NCBI GenBank assembly: GCA_964019165.1
Contig: OZ025278.1
Coordinates: forward strand, 12,775,786-12,839,785
Length of the DNA: 64,000 bases
Reading direction: 5' to 3'
Origin: Mastigias papua
Taxonomy: Eukaryota > Cnidaria > Scyphozoa > Rhizostomeae > Mastigiidae
Part shown: positions 10,600-23,503 of the stretch, one piece after another
Layout of the letters: each line of letters starts with the position of its first letter
How positions within the stretch are numbered: position 1 is the stretch's first letter
The notes under the pieces: model-generated
Seen by the model: only the letters and a program-made list of their open reading frames with translations
Told to the model about the DNA's origin: nothing
Databases searched by the model: none
Program-made: the position numbers and the translations under genes

Positions 10600-13500
10600 A
10601 TGATCACTGTATGGTTCTCAGCTGTTATTCTTACTTGGAACATGCAAGGTACCGTACTATTCCTAAAATTAGCTATCAAATCTTAAGAGCAATAAAACTA
10701 TATCTGCTAAGAAAGTGAAATGACACTTCCATATTTTCCTTTCTTCATGCATTCTCAACATCGAGTCGTAATTGGAGCAACATATTGGAATGATTGTTAG
10801 CTATGGATTAATTTGCATCCTCAGATTTTCTGAATAAATTTTTCTCTTACCTATAACTTTAAAATTGGATCATAATCCGAGGCAAATGATTTAAAAATCT
10901 GAAGATACTGTACATCTAGGATATACTTTTGCAGTCCAAAGCAAACAGAAATGGATGATGACTTATGCTCTGTCTTTAATTTTCCTGCAAAACTGAACGT
11001 AACGACAGGGTTTCTCAAAGAACCTGGATGAGCATTCAACGCCGTATGGAGACTGTAAGAGGAAGACTGTAACAATTTTGGTGTGGCACCTGCAAGTGTA
11101 TGCACATGTTCGCAAGGGTATGCAAGGGAACCAAACGTAAGGCCTGGTTCTAAAAGTTCCTTTGTTTAGACTTCTTCAGACGGCATGTTAGTATTAACTG
11201 ATGCTTTATAGGTTCATAATCGTAACTGAAAAGTTCATGTCTTAAGCATTGCTAAATGATCAGCGCACTATGAATACAGTGTAAGTTTCAACGGAAACCC
11301 GCCTATGAACCATTTGCTCTAAGAATTACATATAATTTATGCGAATTTGACTTAGAACTCAATTCTTTATTGCTAGCAGTGATACAAATGTAATCATATT
11401 GCCAGCCTATTCTTGCCCCTGAAAAATATATATGCTAACCTTTACATTATCACAGGACCCTAATGGTAACAGTATGCCTGTGATGCTGATAGCGTATCAC
11501 TTTACAAAAAATTCATGCACTATAGTTAATAAGAACATTGAGAAATATATACTTTATACAGCGAGAGAGATACCTCGTCATCAAGTAATCCAGTCCCATA
11601 AATGCTGCACAACTATGCTTAAAATGATAGTATTTATTATTTATCACTTCAAGTAAAGATTTCACCTGGAATTTCACAGCCCCATAAATATATTTGCCAT
11701 TCACACAATTTTGCGCTATTTTTCCAGCGCATATAAATGACTAAACAAATTTCCTAGAAGCGTATGATCATTTTTCCCTAGGCCTATGCCATTGTCGAGA
11801 GATATTCATTTCACCACTGGGGAAAGATAGTAAATTCTGTGCAGCCTTGAAAAGCCCTTGCCAGATGATTCAGCATGTAGTTGACAATATTGCTTTATCA
11901 AATGACGTCATAAAAATCGATGGAAGTACCGGTAAATTTACCATCAGGACAGCAATAGCCATCTATAAGCCCATGCAAATAACGTTTACATCCTACAACG
12001 GAGTGGCAATGATCTGTGGAGGTGGAGAATCGTGGAAGACTATGGGGTACAATAAGTTCTTGAAAATATCTTACAGAGCCTCCTCCCAGAGATCTGTGAT
12101 AATAATAGATAAAATAACTTTCCATGATATCACACTGGCTAGTTTTGGAGTATCATACGAAATTCCAAATATGATAGTGCGGTTAAGAATTTCCGATTGT
12201 AGATTTCAGTTCTCCGCACCTGCTTCCGACGGTCGCTCGCCAAACGGTCCTCGGTTCAAGCAAAGCCTTATCCAGCTGTATAACCCGTATACAGTGATGG
12301 TTTTTTACAACTGCGTGATAAAAGGCAACTATGAAATAGGGGTCGTATTGAATTCAGTCGGTCGTGGGTGCATCGAGCTGTGGTCAGAGGAAATCGTATT
12401 TGTGAATACAATACTTGAAAACGTAAGGTACAGCGTGAATGCTCTGTTGCAGTCGTGCAATAACTTCTACCATGACAAAAACTTCAAAATCATCGCAGTA
12501 AATGCGACAATAAAATCGACATTGCAAAATCGTTCCGACACACCTCAGATTGCTGTGATTGTCGGAAAGTTATACAAGGCCACACCTTGGCTACAGATCG
12601 TGCTAAGGAACTCTCATTTTGAAAACCTTACAGCAATTACAAAGACAGCAGCTGCAATGGACATTCGAGGCCCATCATTCGTCAGGATTGAAAACTGCAC
12701 ATTCAAGGGAAACATTGGCAACAGAGGTGGGGCTTTGTCATTTCAGTCGTCATTCCTCACTGTGATTGACTCTCACTTTGAAAGTAACCAGGCAAGGGTA
12801 TCAGCAGTATATGCCCAAGACGATCGAGGAGGCAGTGGAGGTGCCATATTCATTAGCGGTCTGTATGGTCCAATGTCGCTGAAAATGAATAACTGCACAT
12901 TTGTCGATAATTTGGCTGCATGTTTTGGAAGTGCCGTATATTTTGGGTACTTCAAAACAATATCTGTCAACCAAACAAAGTTCAGCACGCTTTTCACAAG
13001 CAGTAGTCTATTAGCAACTGTGTGGTTCTCATACAGCGAGAAACTGGCATTTCACAAAGTGTCTTTTGAAGCTAAACAGGGAAGTACAGAAGATGGTACA
13101 CTCTTTTCTGCCAAAGCAAAACATTTCAGCTTTGGAGATTGGACGCCATACTTTACATGTCCAATTGGGTCAACAATGAACATCTCTGATTCTAACATGT
13201 CCAACTCAGAACAGGTGAAAACTAAGGAAGTGAAATGTCAATATTGTCCAAAAGATACTTATACGCTAAAGCCAAGCCATATGCTTGGGTTTGATAGATT
13301 GAAGAGAAATAAGGCAGAACTTATGACACAATGCCAGTCTTGTAGCTTTGGAGCAGTTTGTAAACGTGACATCACACCCAAACCAAATTTCTGGGGATAT
13401 GAATACAAACATAAAGCATTTATGTTAATATGTCCATCTGGATACTGTTGTCAGAGCAAGAGTAAATGTGTTGAACTCCATTCATGTAATGGGATGAGAA

Positions 13501-15137
13501 CAGGTCGTCTGTGTGGTAAATGTAAGAAGGGATATTTTCAGAGTATCTTTACAAGTGATTGTATTCATGAAAAGTATTGCAAACCTGTAAAATTCTGGGC
13601 ACTAGCTGTGTGTTCTTGTCTGCTGTTTACAATATTATTCATATTTCTTCAAGATATAATTCTAATCTTAGTCAAACTGGTGAGCATGAAAAAGATTTTA
13701 GACAGCATCAAGAGGAAATTTAAGTGTCTTTGGGACACATTATCATGTGTGAAGAGAGGTCGCAACGAGACAGAAACAATTCGTGATGATATCGAACAAG
13801 ATACTGAGCGAATGCATAACGAATCAATGAATAATCCCTATGGAAATGTTGATCAAACCTCTAATTCTCATTTGGATGATTGTACACCAAAGTCGGACAA
13901 TAACTCAATGGCTGGAGGATTGATCAAAATTATCTTCTTCTTTTATCAGGTTCACTCAATACTCACCATCTACAAGTCAAATGAACAAATTCACTATCTT
14001 ACAAAGATTAAAGGCATTGTAATTAGCGTATTCAACTTAAATTTCGATGGGCCTTCACAAGTCAATTGTCCTTATCCTGGAATGGACAGCATAGCAAAGT
14101 TGTTGATAAAAGGCTTATTCCCCATAAATTGTCTAATATTTGCTATCGTCATCCTTTTCTTGGTCACTGCAATATCTTCATGCTTCAGGAAGAATGACAT
14201 CATTCAGAGGTACACTAATGTGGCAAAAGCGAAAGTGCTCACAGCCATTTTGCAGTTAATCTTGTTGGGATATTCCACACTGACGTCAAGCATTTTGTCT
14301 CTTGTCACATGTATCTCTTTAGCCAACGGTCATAAGATCTTGTACATTGATGGAAGCAAATCATGTTATCAACATTGGCAATATGCTCTTCTGTCATTCC
14401 TATTGTTTTGGGTTATACCACTCATACATGCTATTCATAAGTTGCCAAGATATATGAGAAACCGAGAGATCTCCATTCTACGATTCTATGTAGTCTTTAT
14501 TCTGCCGTTACCATTTGCCGTGTATACAACAATTAAGAGTGCCAGAGGAAAGCAATCCTTCAAAGAAAGCGAGACAGAGCCGGCAAGCTCATCTATGAAT
14601 GCTGATAATGTGACAGTGCAAGCTGATACAATGTCAAAGTTGCTGAATGTGATTACTGGCCCTTTCCGATACAATGCATCTGGCAAACAACAAATAAAAT
14701 TATCATGGGAGCCAGTTCTTCTCTTCCAGCGTATCCTGCTGTCTTTGTGTCACACATTTATAATAGAACCAACCAACAGATCTCTAGTTTTGTTACTGTT
14801 CGTCATGATTATGGCAAATTTGAATTTTATGTATCGTCCATTCAACAGTCGCTTACTAAATGCAACAAATGGCGCAACGTACATTCTACTGTGCATAACA
14901 GCCATTATAAATGCAATCTACGCGTTCATTTATGAATATGGGGCTGTACCAAAAGGACCATTGGTGCGATTACTGGCTATCTTCGACTATATGGAGGTAG
15001 CAATGATTCTCACGTTCCCCCTCATCACAGCTCTAGCATTTATTACCTTAGTGTCTGCAAAGTTTGCTGTTGTCGTTGGCACGATAGTTCGCTATATTGT
15101 TGCTATTTGTAGGAGCTGCTTGTCCAGAGAATCGTAA
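10600..15137 (+). CDS. Gene B: beta-helix, Cys-rich stem, multi-TM surface protein
   Basis: The coding exons are 10600-10648 and 11782-15137, giving 1134 residues. Exon 1 is again 49 nt and encodes MITVWFSAVILTWNMQ, a signal peptide, ending CAAG before GTACCG. The exon 2 acceptor is TTTCCCTAG, and the split codon G|GC restores the frame. Starting at the first ATG of exon 2 (11847) would lose the signal peptide and the conserved CREIFIS segment that matches SREIHVS in gene A. Domain order equals gene A: beta-helix rungs such as NCTFKGNIGNRGGA, the stem with CCQSKSKC and GRLCGKCKKGY, then about nine TM helices ending near residue 1125. Two tracts are almost identical to gene A at DNA level (see findings). 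The 1.1-kb intron differs from those of A and C. Confidence 0.85.
10851..11105 (-). other. 84-codon open frame in the gene B intron, unassigned
   Basis: This is a minus-strand frame of 84 codons preceded by an acceptor-like CACTTGCAG. Its composition is protein-like, but I recognise no family and it is absent from genes A and C. It could be a stray exon or a transposon remnant. Confidence 0.15.
11139..11260. repeat. Remnant of the 456-bp MITE family
   Basis: GGCCTGGTTCTAAAAGTTCC matches the GGCCTAGTTCTAAAAGTTCC interior of the element at 3697-4152. Only one side is recognisable. It lies in intron 1 of gene B. Confidence 0.5.
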
Positions 15138-15400
15138 CTGCCGTCATTGGAGAGCCAACATACAGAGATCCAGTAACTCTCCGCTGCTAAGTAGCTTTGA
15201 TCTGCAAATTTGCACTCTAAATCTACACAGTTATACGATAACTCGTTGAAGAGCAGTACAATGATAACCATAATTCAAGTAGAACACAAATCGGTTTGGA
15301 GAATGATGACTGTTAGTAGATTTCAGTGGTAGCGCTAATTAACTTTGATTTTTAAACCGAACGTGAAGGTCTTTGAGTTTTGTATACGTTTCTTACCTGA

Positions 15401-15406
15401 AATAAA
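15401..15406 (+). terminator. Poly(A) signal of gene B
   Basis: AATAAA lies 264 nt after the stop codon of gene B. A second AATAAA is at 15534-15539. Confidence 0.5.
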
Positions 15407-15571
15407 AGTACAATGGTAATCATAATGGCATCATTGTACTCCATAAATCAGGCATTGACAATTTGTAATGCGGTTATCCTTTCGAATTTCAGTTACTAGC
15501 CTTTGATCTGGTTATTCAGTAAGAAAGGTGCAAAATAAAGAGATAAACCATACACATAAACGTGTTTTTGA

Positions 15572-16053
15572 ATGCCACATGAAGACTATCAATGCTTCTT
15601 TGAGGTATTGCTTACTCGCGGTGATAGTTTTTGCATTCATGCGAGGAATTTACAGAAAGTACTGACAAAAATCTTCATGTCAATGAGTCACCTTAGCCCA
15701 TTGCCAGTATGGAAATTTCATGCAAAGAAGCATATAAGTTATAATCTAAGGGCAGAGAACTTTTGCAAATTACCAACTATTCGGACCACAAACTTTGGAC
15801 TTGAATCACTGTCTTTGAGGGGGAGTGTCCTCTGGAATACCTGGATAACAGTATCAAAAATAAACCAGCACCTCTCGCATTCAAAAATAAGATCAAACAT
15901 TGGTCTGGAAACGATTGGCACCTGCAGGATTTGCCGATAATTTGCTATTGTAGTATATGATATTTTGTATATAGTTCTGGTTTTCTTTTTTGCCCTACAA
16001 ATAGTTGGTTTAAATTGGTAATTAATTACTGCTGTAACACCAAACCTAAATAT
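15572..16053 (+). pseudogene. 3' end of a LINE (non-LTR retrotransposon)
   Basis: The translation resembles the C-terminal end of LINE ORF2 proteins: an IHARNLQKVLTKIF segment, then YNLRAE, TTNFGLESLSLRGSVLWN and a final CRICR. Between LWNT and the end, the expected LDNSIKNKPAPLAFKNKIKH segment lies in another frame, so at least two frameshifts are present. The RT core and endonuclease are missing, as expected for a 5'-truncated copy. About 100 nt of 3' UTR leads directly into the TGATA satellite at 16054. Confidence 0.7.
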
Positions 16054-16502
16054 GGATATGATATGATATGATATGATATATGATATGATATATGGTATGA
16101 TATATGATATGATATATGATATGATATATGATATGATATATGATATGATATATGATATGATATATGATATGATATATGATATGATATATGATATGATATA
16201 TGATATGATATATGATATGATATGATATGATATGATATGATATGATATGATATGATATGATATGATATGATATGATATGATATGATATGATATGATATGA
16301 TTTGGTATGATATGATTGATATGATATGATATGATATGATATGATATGATATGATATGATATGGTATGATATGATTGATATGATATGATGTGATATGATA
16401 TTATATGATTGATATGGTTGATATGATATGATATGACTGATATGATGTGATATATGATATATGATATGATATATGATATATATGATATGAGGTATGATAT
16501 GA
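16054..16502 (+). repeat. (TGATA)n pentamer satellite
   Basis: About 450 bp of TGATA units, with a middle part of alternating 5- and 7-bp spacing (TGATATATGATA) and point variants toward the right end. It abuts the LINE 3' end, so it may have grown from the LINE tail. Long open frames of SYHII repeats on the minus strand are a by-product. Confidence 0.95.
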
Positions 16503-17595
16503 AACTGTAACACATTTATTTGAAAAGCATACGAAAATCGTCATATGTAAAGATGAACTGATGTTGACTCCAGTAAAAATTATGATAGTTAATATTTAAG
16601 ATACGTTACATGTTAAAATAAAAGTAAGCATCATCAATTACAATCCACAGCATGATTGACCAATGTGTTATACATAGTGTTCTCTCTTGATACGACACTG
16701 CTATGTTATACCGAGCCTGAGTAATACAATAATAAATATATATCCTGTCCATTATATCCTAAACAGTTCTAATATCAATATCTTGTAGCAAGTGCTTGAC
16801 TTAGCAAAGATGCCATATCTGGATTGGTTAAAACGTTTGATAAAAATTCCTGTTCTCATAACTGAAGGGGCCAATCAAATTCCAAAATTTAAGTAAACAT
16901 CGTTTCCTTGTCGGCAATTTGGGCCTAACATAGTTCAGAGAAGCAGTTTCATATAACATGTTGATTTTACATGATACAATCTATTGATATAAAATGATAT
17001 GATATCCTATAACAAGTCAATTGGTCAAATCAGTTTGGGGAGAATAAATGAGGTCACAATTCCTAACCCTATCAAACTTTAACACCTAGATAGCATCTTG
17101 ATGGAAATTATTGCCATAACTGGCCTAACAGTTCAAATACGTTACTCATTGTATTCATGAGGTGAGGGTGAGAGATTGAGGCCAAAGTGGCAGATTGTCT
17201 CGAGCTCCGCTTTTGAATGCGACCCCAGAAAGCTATGAAATCATTCTCTGGTCACTGTAAACATTCCTTATCACATCATCAGAGATCGACTTTTACATTT
17301 ATCAGGGGCCCCATTGGAGATCTGGGCGGGCCTTCATCATCCAAGGTGCATGCAGCATAGTAAATCCGATGTGAATTCTGATATTCGTCAACGTATAGCT
17401 TCATGTTCATTTGACTTACATAAAAGTTCTCTTGGAGGAAGAAATACACTTAATTATTCATTATCTTCTGATAAACAAAAAACATAAGAACGGAGACTTT
17501 CAGGAGAAAGCCCATTCTTTCAGTGGCATTGGTTCAGAAGAATTGTTTTCACGCCACAGCAACAAAGGCTAGAATATGCTGTAAATGAAAAAGGC
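16503..17595. other. Intergenic, nothing recognised
   Basis: AT-rich sequence without a convincing open frame or repeat. From about 17480 into the duplicated block, a + frame gives QQQRLEYAVNEKG and further residues that vaguely resemble a helix-turn-helix. It is short and I do not call it. Confidence 0.5.
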
Positions 17596-18518
17596 GCGCA
17601 TACGAGAGAGGGTGCAGCAGTGCGAAGAGAGACGATTCCACTGATGGTTAAACAAGGATGCAGAAAAATACAAGGAGTAAGTGTATAGGTGGAGAGACAA
17701 AACAAGTCAAAAAATCACGGTCTTCTACTTTGAGGTATGTTTACAAAGTGAATTTCTTTTACCTGTTACGCTATAGGCCAATAAATCGATCAGCCAATAA
17801 TTGCTCTCGATTCATATTCGATAAATATGGAAATCATTTTCCACTTTAAAGCCGAATATTCAATCCTAGAAAATTTTCAACAGAAAGCAAAGGCAGATAG
17901 GCCGTGTATTTGGAGAGGTTGCTAGTCTCCCACATTAGCAATGATTCTCCCCTCGTAGCAAGTAAGTTGTCTCTATGGCATATGGCTACTCAATTGTCTC
18001 TAGGTATTATGTGCTGTTTAAAATAAGCATATAAAGGGTACGCACAAGAAAGGTTTGGAGGTCCTTTGGGATACTTTGTTTGTTAAGCTCAAAAGGCCTT
18101 ATCAAGCTTAAAAGCTTGTCCTAAATCAAGAAAAAATGATAAGTAAGGACGTTTATCGGTAAGGGAGTAAGAAACAATAAGTAGCTTGTGAACTGGAGAA
18201 TATTGGCTCATCAAACGTCTGTAAACATAAATAAATACAAAATCCCTTTAACAGAAAAAGTCTAATGGGCCCCTTGGGGCCTTGAAAGCTGGAGAGAGCC
18301 CTTAGGAGCTGCATCAACCTCAACCTATATCGGGTGTGCTATCGCTTATAAACAAGTATGATTTCTTGGGTTCCACTGTTCACTGTTTACCGTTATATTT
18401 CAGATGCCATTCTACATTCCAAAGTTAAAATCACTGCCAAAAGTCTTCGAACACTTACAGTACTTCTGGACTCACTGGGAAAACTCCCCCACTCCCCCTC
18501 AGAACAATGTTTAATTAA
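17596..18518. repeat. Upstream 0.9-kb duplicated block, copy 2 (of gene C)
   Basis: About 97 percent identical to 1-922, with the same internal features: a TATAAA box at 18030-18035 and the 63-codon frame at 17658-17849. It joins directly to sequence homologous to 3643 onward and preserves the empty site of the 2.7-kb insertion in copy A. Confidence 0.9.
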
Positions 18519-19228
18519 ACAAGGATGACTCGCAGCAGACACTTCGATTGGGTCTCAAATATCAATATGGCAACTAAGCTCTTGCCTCAACAGTGTTTTA
18601 AGGGGGAGGGGGTCACTAATCATCAACGTCGTCAGGAGATTTACTATTGTCAGATAGACTGCATTATTTCAAGGACTTTTGGCATTGATTGCATTGACAA
18701 GGAAGATTGTCGTTTCTTTGAAGGCGAACATAAGTATGTAGACATTGAGTTGATTTTCGCTCTCGTAGCAAAACTGACTGAGGTGCGCACGCCTTCCGTC
18801 AGTGTTGCCAAAAAGGCAAAACCAGCTCTTTTCTATATAATGATTTGCACTTTCAGCGTAATAGCCATGATGCTCTTGTAAAAAAAATGCCTTCAGTTTT
18901 GTATTGTATTAAACCATCCGTAGGGTAGGCAGTTATGAAAGCAAAAGGAAAGGGTAGCTTTCAAAATGGCGCGGTACGTAGGAATACATGACACTTTACT
19001 CACTACGTAATAATGAAAGCAAAACGAAAGCCTATCTTATTCGCAGGTTACTACAGGAATGAGCTTTGATGCGATGGCTGCAAGCACAAACCTGATACTG
19101 AAAGCTTTCATTTTCCTGCTATTGTTGAAATAAAACAGAAACCATGCAATTCCATGCATACATAGGGAATTCGAGGAAGCTATTCTCACTGTGGTGGCCT
19201 ATCTCCTAGAAGGCAAGGATTCTCCAAC
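18519..19228 (+). other. Upstream flank and leader of gene C
   Basis: Homologous to 3643-5194 of copy A without the two MITEs. It contains a 118-codon frame (18525-18881) that is not kept in copy A, so it is probably not coding. The last 150 nt match the leader of gene A. Confidence 0.55.
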
Positions 19229-22200
19229 ATGATCACCAATTGGCTTGTAGCTTTAATATTCCCCTTCAGCTTATCAGGTAATGCGTTACAATTATCCATT
19301 GTATTATGAAACTATGCTTAACGACGTAATTTATGTAAACTATTGTATTGTGCAATGGCAACAAATCTGTGTAGTCAAAGAATGGGTTGTGTAGTGATAA
19401 ACAGCAAAAAGCGTCAACTGATAATAACAAATTATCTCTCCAAATGTGCACTCGCATGACTTTTGTAGCGAAGTTCCTTTGAACGAGAGACCAATTGCGA
19501 TATCAACAGTAATCACGATAATTACGAATCAATATTCATTGTATTTACTTTGTGATAAACTGCTGTGGCTCAAATTAAAGTGAAAATAAATGGCGTGGCC
19601 AGAAATCTTGTCTTGAAGGCTGTCCTTAACCTCCCCTGTGGAATGTGCAGTGATACAATCTCCCTACAAGAATGTATCCTTATCATTACGGAAGGGAATT
19701 GAATACGGAAAAAGTCTATCTGCATAATCTGTATAATTGTTGATCTATCTGCACATTCTGCATAATTTACAGTTCTATTATGCATAATTTACAGTTCTAT
19801 TTGAATACTTTACAATTCTATTTGCATAAGTTACAGTTCTATTTGCATAATTTACAGCTCTATTTGCATAATTTACAATTATATTTGCATAATTTACAGT
19901 TTTATTTGCATAATCTACAGTTTTATTTGTATAATTTACAAGAGTATATGCACAAGTTACAGTTCTGTTTGCAGTCTGTAGCTGATGATACAGTTCCTTC
20001 GGTCAGATAGTGTACACTCTTTGTTGTCAAAAAGTGTGAGATGCAAAGGCATATCACTCTATTCAGAGATTAATACAACCCTTTACTCAGGTGATTCTTT
20101 GCCTCCTCTAGGGCTCATATACGGACGAGAGATACATGTCTCCAAATTTGGGACGGATAAAGAAGGCTGTGCATCTATCAACAATCCATGCCAAACTATT
20201 CACTACGCATTTTATAATGTATCTTCCTCTAACCACATCATCAAAATTGATGGTAGTACTAGTAATTTTACTATCAAACACCAAATACGAATTTTCAAAC
20301 CTACGAACATAACTTTCACATCATACAATGGTGTGGCATTGATCTACAGAGACGATGGATGGTGGAAGAATTTTAAAACAAGTAAATTTCTGATTGTAGA
20401 AAACTATACAGCCTTAGAGATGTCTGTTATTACTTTTAAAAAAATCAACTTCTGGAATGCTGCATTGGCCAAATTAGGACACTACCATGCTTTACCAATA
20501 AAAGGAAGACAAGTGAAGCTTAGCATTATTAATTGTCTATTTCAATTCTCAAACTATGTGGTAAACGGTAGCTTAAACAGCATTCCCTGGCAAGAACAGG
20601 CAATAATATTAGCAAGTATGCCATTTACAGATATAACAATTGAAAATAGTGACATACACGCCAACCACCAAATTGGGGTCATTGGCTATCCAGGTAAAAA
20701 GGGGTGCATACACTTAAGTTCAACTAAAATCACATTCAAAAATACGAGAATTGAAAATGCCCGATACATTGTAAATTCATGGTCACCAACCTGCAGGAAT
20801 ATGTTTACAAAGAAGGGGATCAGTCTCAATATGACAGGGTGTATTGTAAAATCAAAAGGAAAGAGCTCCTCACGAAAACCTCAGTTTGCAATTGCCTTCG
20901 GAATAGTAAGCGAGCATACGAAATGGATGACTGGTAGGGTTGTTAACTCTCTATTTGAAGGATTCACCGTTACAACCAAAATGGCGGCCGTAATGGATAT
21001 TCGCGGCCCTTCTGGACTATCCATTATAAATTGTACATTCAAAGGGAACATCGGTTACAGAGGAGGAGCCCTGTCATTCGATTCAGCAACAGTTGCTATT
21101 GTAGATTCTCACTTTGTCAGGAACGAGGCTAGAGTATCGACAATATGTGCCAACAAAGATGAAGGGGGAATTGGAGGAGCAATTTATGTTTCTGGTCACG
21201 GAGTACCTAGGACACTCAGTATAAACAGGACTTCTTTTGTAAACAATACGGCTACTTGCCGTGGTAGTGCGGTATATATTGGGTACTGTCTTGCAATTAA
21301 GATGCAAAGCATCAGATTTAGCACATTTGTTTCATGTAAACTATCATCACAGGCTGTGTGGTTTTCATATAGTACAGAACTGTCTATCAAGAACGTGACC
21401 TTTGAGGTTGGAAGCCAAAGCAGGATGGCTGGAATCATATTTCTTGCACGATACAAATGGAAAAGACTAAAAGAAAAAACATTGAGCTTTAGGTGCCCAA
21501 ATGGATCGGCAGTCAATATTGCAAATAAGTATGCAAGAATTTCCAGAAAGGGAGCGATAGAAGTGAAGTGCCATCATTGTCTTAAACACACCTATACCTT
21601 AAGACCAAGCTATGTATCTGGCATTAAAGACACGAAAAGCTTGGAAGTAGGGGGCCAGACAAAGTGTCAGTCATGCAGCTTTGGGGCAGTTTGTAAACGT
21701 GGCATCAAACCTAAGCCAAATTTCTGGGGATATGTATACAATAATAAAGCATTTATGCTCACATGTCCACGTGGATACTGTTGTCAGAGCAAGAGTAAAT
21801 GTGTTGCTCTCCAATCATGTAACGGAATGAGAACAGGTCGTCTGTGTGGTAAATGTAAGAAGGGATATTTTCAGAGTATCTTTACAAGTGATTGTATTCA
21901 CGAGAAGTATTGCAAAACTGGGAAATTCTGGGCACTAGCTGTGTGTTCTTGTCTACTGTTTACAATATTGGTCATATTTCTTCAAGATATATTTTTGATC
22001 ATCGTCAAACTGTTGAGTCTGAAAAAGATCTTTGACAAGAGTAACAGAAAGTTTGAAAGGATGTGCCACAAAATATCATGTACAAAACAAGTCAGCAATG
22101 AAGCAGAAACAATTTGTGATGATAACGAGCAAGACACTGAGTTAAAAAACAGCGAGGCCATTGATAATGAAGACGAAAGTGTTGACCAGACTTCTTACAC

Positions 22201-23503
22201 CCATAAGGGTGGCTGCAAGTTTATATCTGACAATGATTCAGTTGCTGGTGGACTAATCAAAATCGTCTTTTTCTTCTACCAAATTCACTCAATACTCACT
22301 GTTTACAAGTCCAACGAAGAAATTCACTATCTTACCAAGCTCAAAGATGCTGTAGTTAGTGTGTTCAATTTGAATCTCCAAGTTGACGTAAGAAATGAAG
22401 TTCACTGTCCTTATCATGGAATGGACAGTAAAATAAAGGTGCTAATCAAAGCCTTCTTACCTATCAATTGCATAATACTTGCTGCCATCTTCCTGCTCTT
22501 TATGTATACACTATCTTCATGCATAACGAAAAGCGATGTCATTCAAAGGTGTGCTATGAAGGCAAAAGCAAAATTGCTCACAGCTATTCTGCAATTAAGT
22601 CTGCTGGGCTATTCTACACTGACTTCAGGTATCTTGTCTCTTGTCACGTGTATCTCTTTGGCAAATGGTCAAAAGATCTTATACATTGATGGAAACATAT
22701 CTTGTTATCAACACTGGCAGTATGCAATCCTTTGGTTCATAGTATGTTGGGCTTTACCATTAATCTATGTAATATACAAGCTACCAAGTTATATGAGAAA
22801 CGATGAGATCACCATTCGAGGATTCTATATAGCCTTAATTTTGCCGCTACCGTTTGCTGTATATACAATGGTTAGAAGTGCAGGCAAGGTAAAATACGTT
22901 AAAGATGATATGACAGAGTCCATTATTACACCCTTAACTTGCAATGGTTCGAAAATGAGCGCAGATATGACGATGTCCATGTTGCTAGATGTGATTTCTG
23001 GACCTTTCCGATATAATGAACCAGTAGAACAACCGAGGAAAAAGTTATCATGGGAGCCAGTTCTCCTTCTCCAGAGGATTCTGCTCTCTCTCTGCCACAC
23101 ATTTATACTAGAACCGGTAAAAAGGTCTCTAGTTCTGCTACTGTTCGTTATGGTCATGGCAAATTTGAACATTATGTATCGACCTTTCAACAGTCGCTTC
23201 CTAAATGCGACAAATGGCGTATCGTTTATTCTTTTGTGCATCACAGGCATTATGAATGTGATCTACGCATTTATATACGAAAATGTAACCATACCAAAAG
23301 GACCATTGCTACATTTAATGGTCATCTTCGACTATGTGGACGTGACAATGACCCTGATTTTCCCAATTGCTATTGTATTGATGTTCAGTGCTATCGGCAT
23401 TGCAAAACTTACAGTTTTCTTTATTGCCACTATTCGGTCCGCCAAGGACAAATGTACGCGCAGTAAGCTTGGTGAAATTAAGAATTACTATTATCACGCC
23501 TGA
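19229..23503 (+). CDS. Gene C: beta-helix, Cys-rich stem, multi-TM surface protein
   Basis: The coding exons are 19229-19277 and 20112-23503, giving 1146 residues. Exon 1 is 49 nt and encodes MITNWLVALIFPFSLS, ending TCAG before GTAATG exactly as in gene A. Exon 2 follows GCCTCCTCTAG, and the split codon G|GG keeps the frame. The exon 2 frame stays open upstream to 19985 through an intronic repeat, but that part is not homologous to the paralogues. Domains follow gene A in order: REIHVSKFG start, beta-helix rungs with NCTFKGNIGYRGGA, the CCQSKSKC and GRLCGKCKKGY stem, then about nine TM helices. The loop after TM1 has diverged from A and B. The C-terminus is slightly longer. It is the closest relative of gene A in the 5' half and upstream DNA. 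Confidence 0.85.
19740..19977 (+). repeat. 21-bp minisatellite with octamer and acceptor-like words
   Basis: About ten units of a 21-bp sequence close to ATTTGCATAATTTACAGTTC. Each unit holds TTTGCATAA, similar to the POU octamer ATTTGCAT, and TTTACAG, similar to a 3' splice site. It lies in the gene C intron about 130 bp before the used acceptor. In one frame it reads as a seven-residue repeat (LQFYLHN). Confidence 0.9.

Noticed and set aside
15739..16515. Long minus-strand open frames of SYHIISYHII repeats
   Set aside because: They are translations of the TGATA pentamer satellite, which lacks stops in some frames. The same applies to the frames at 42755-43998.
17480..17690. Possible helix-turn-helix (Pipsqueak-like) fragment on the + strand
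   Set aside because: Fewer than 70 residues, no invariant residues I could confirm, and a stop on both sides.
18525..18881. 118-codon frame upstream of gene C
   Set aside because: The homologous DNA in copy A is broken by stops and insertions, and no family was recognised.
19740..19977. CRISPR-like spaced repeat
   Set aside because: The 21-bp units are contiguous with no unique spacers, and the genome is clearly animal.
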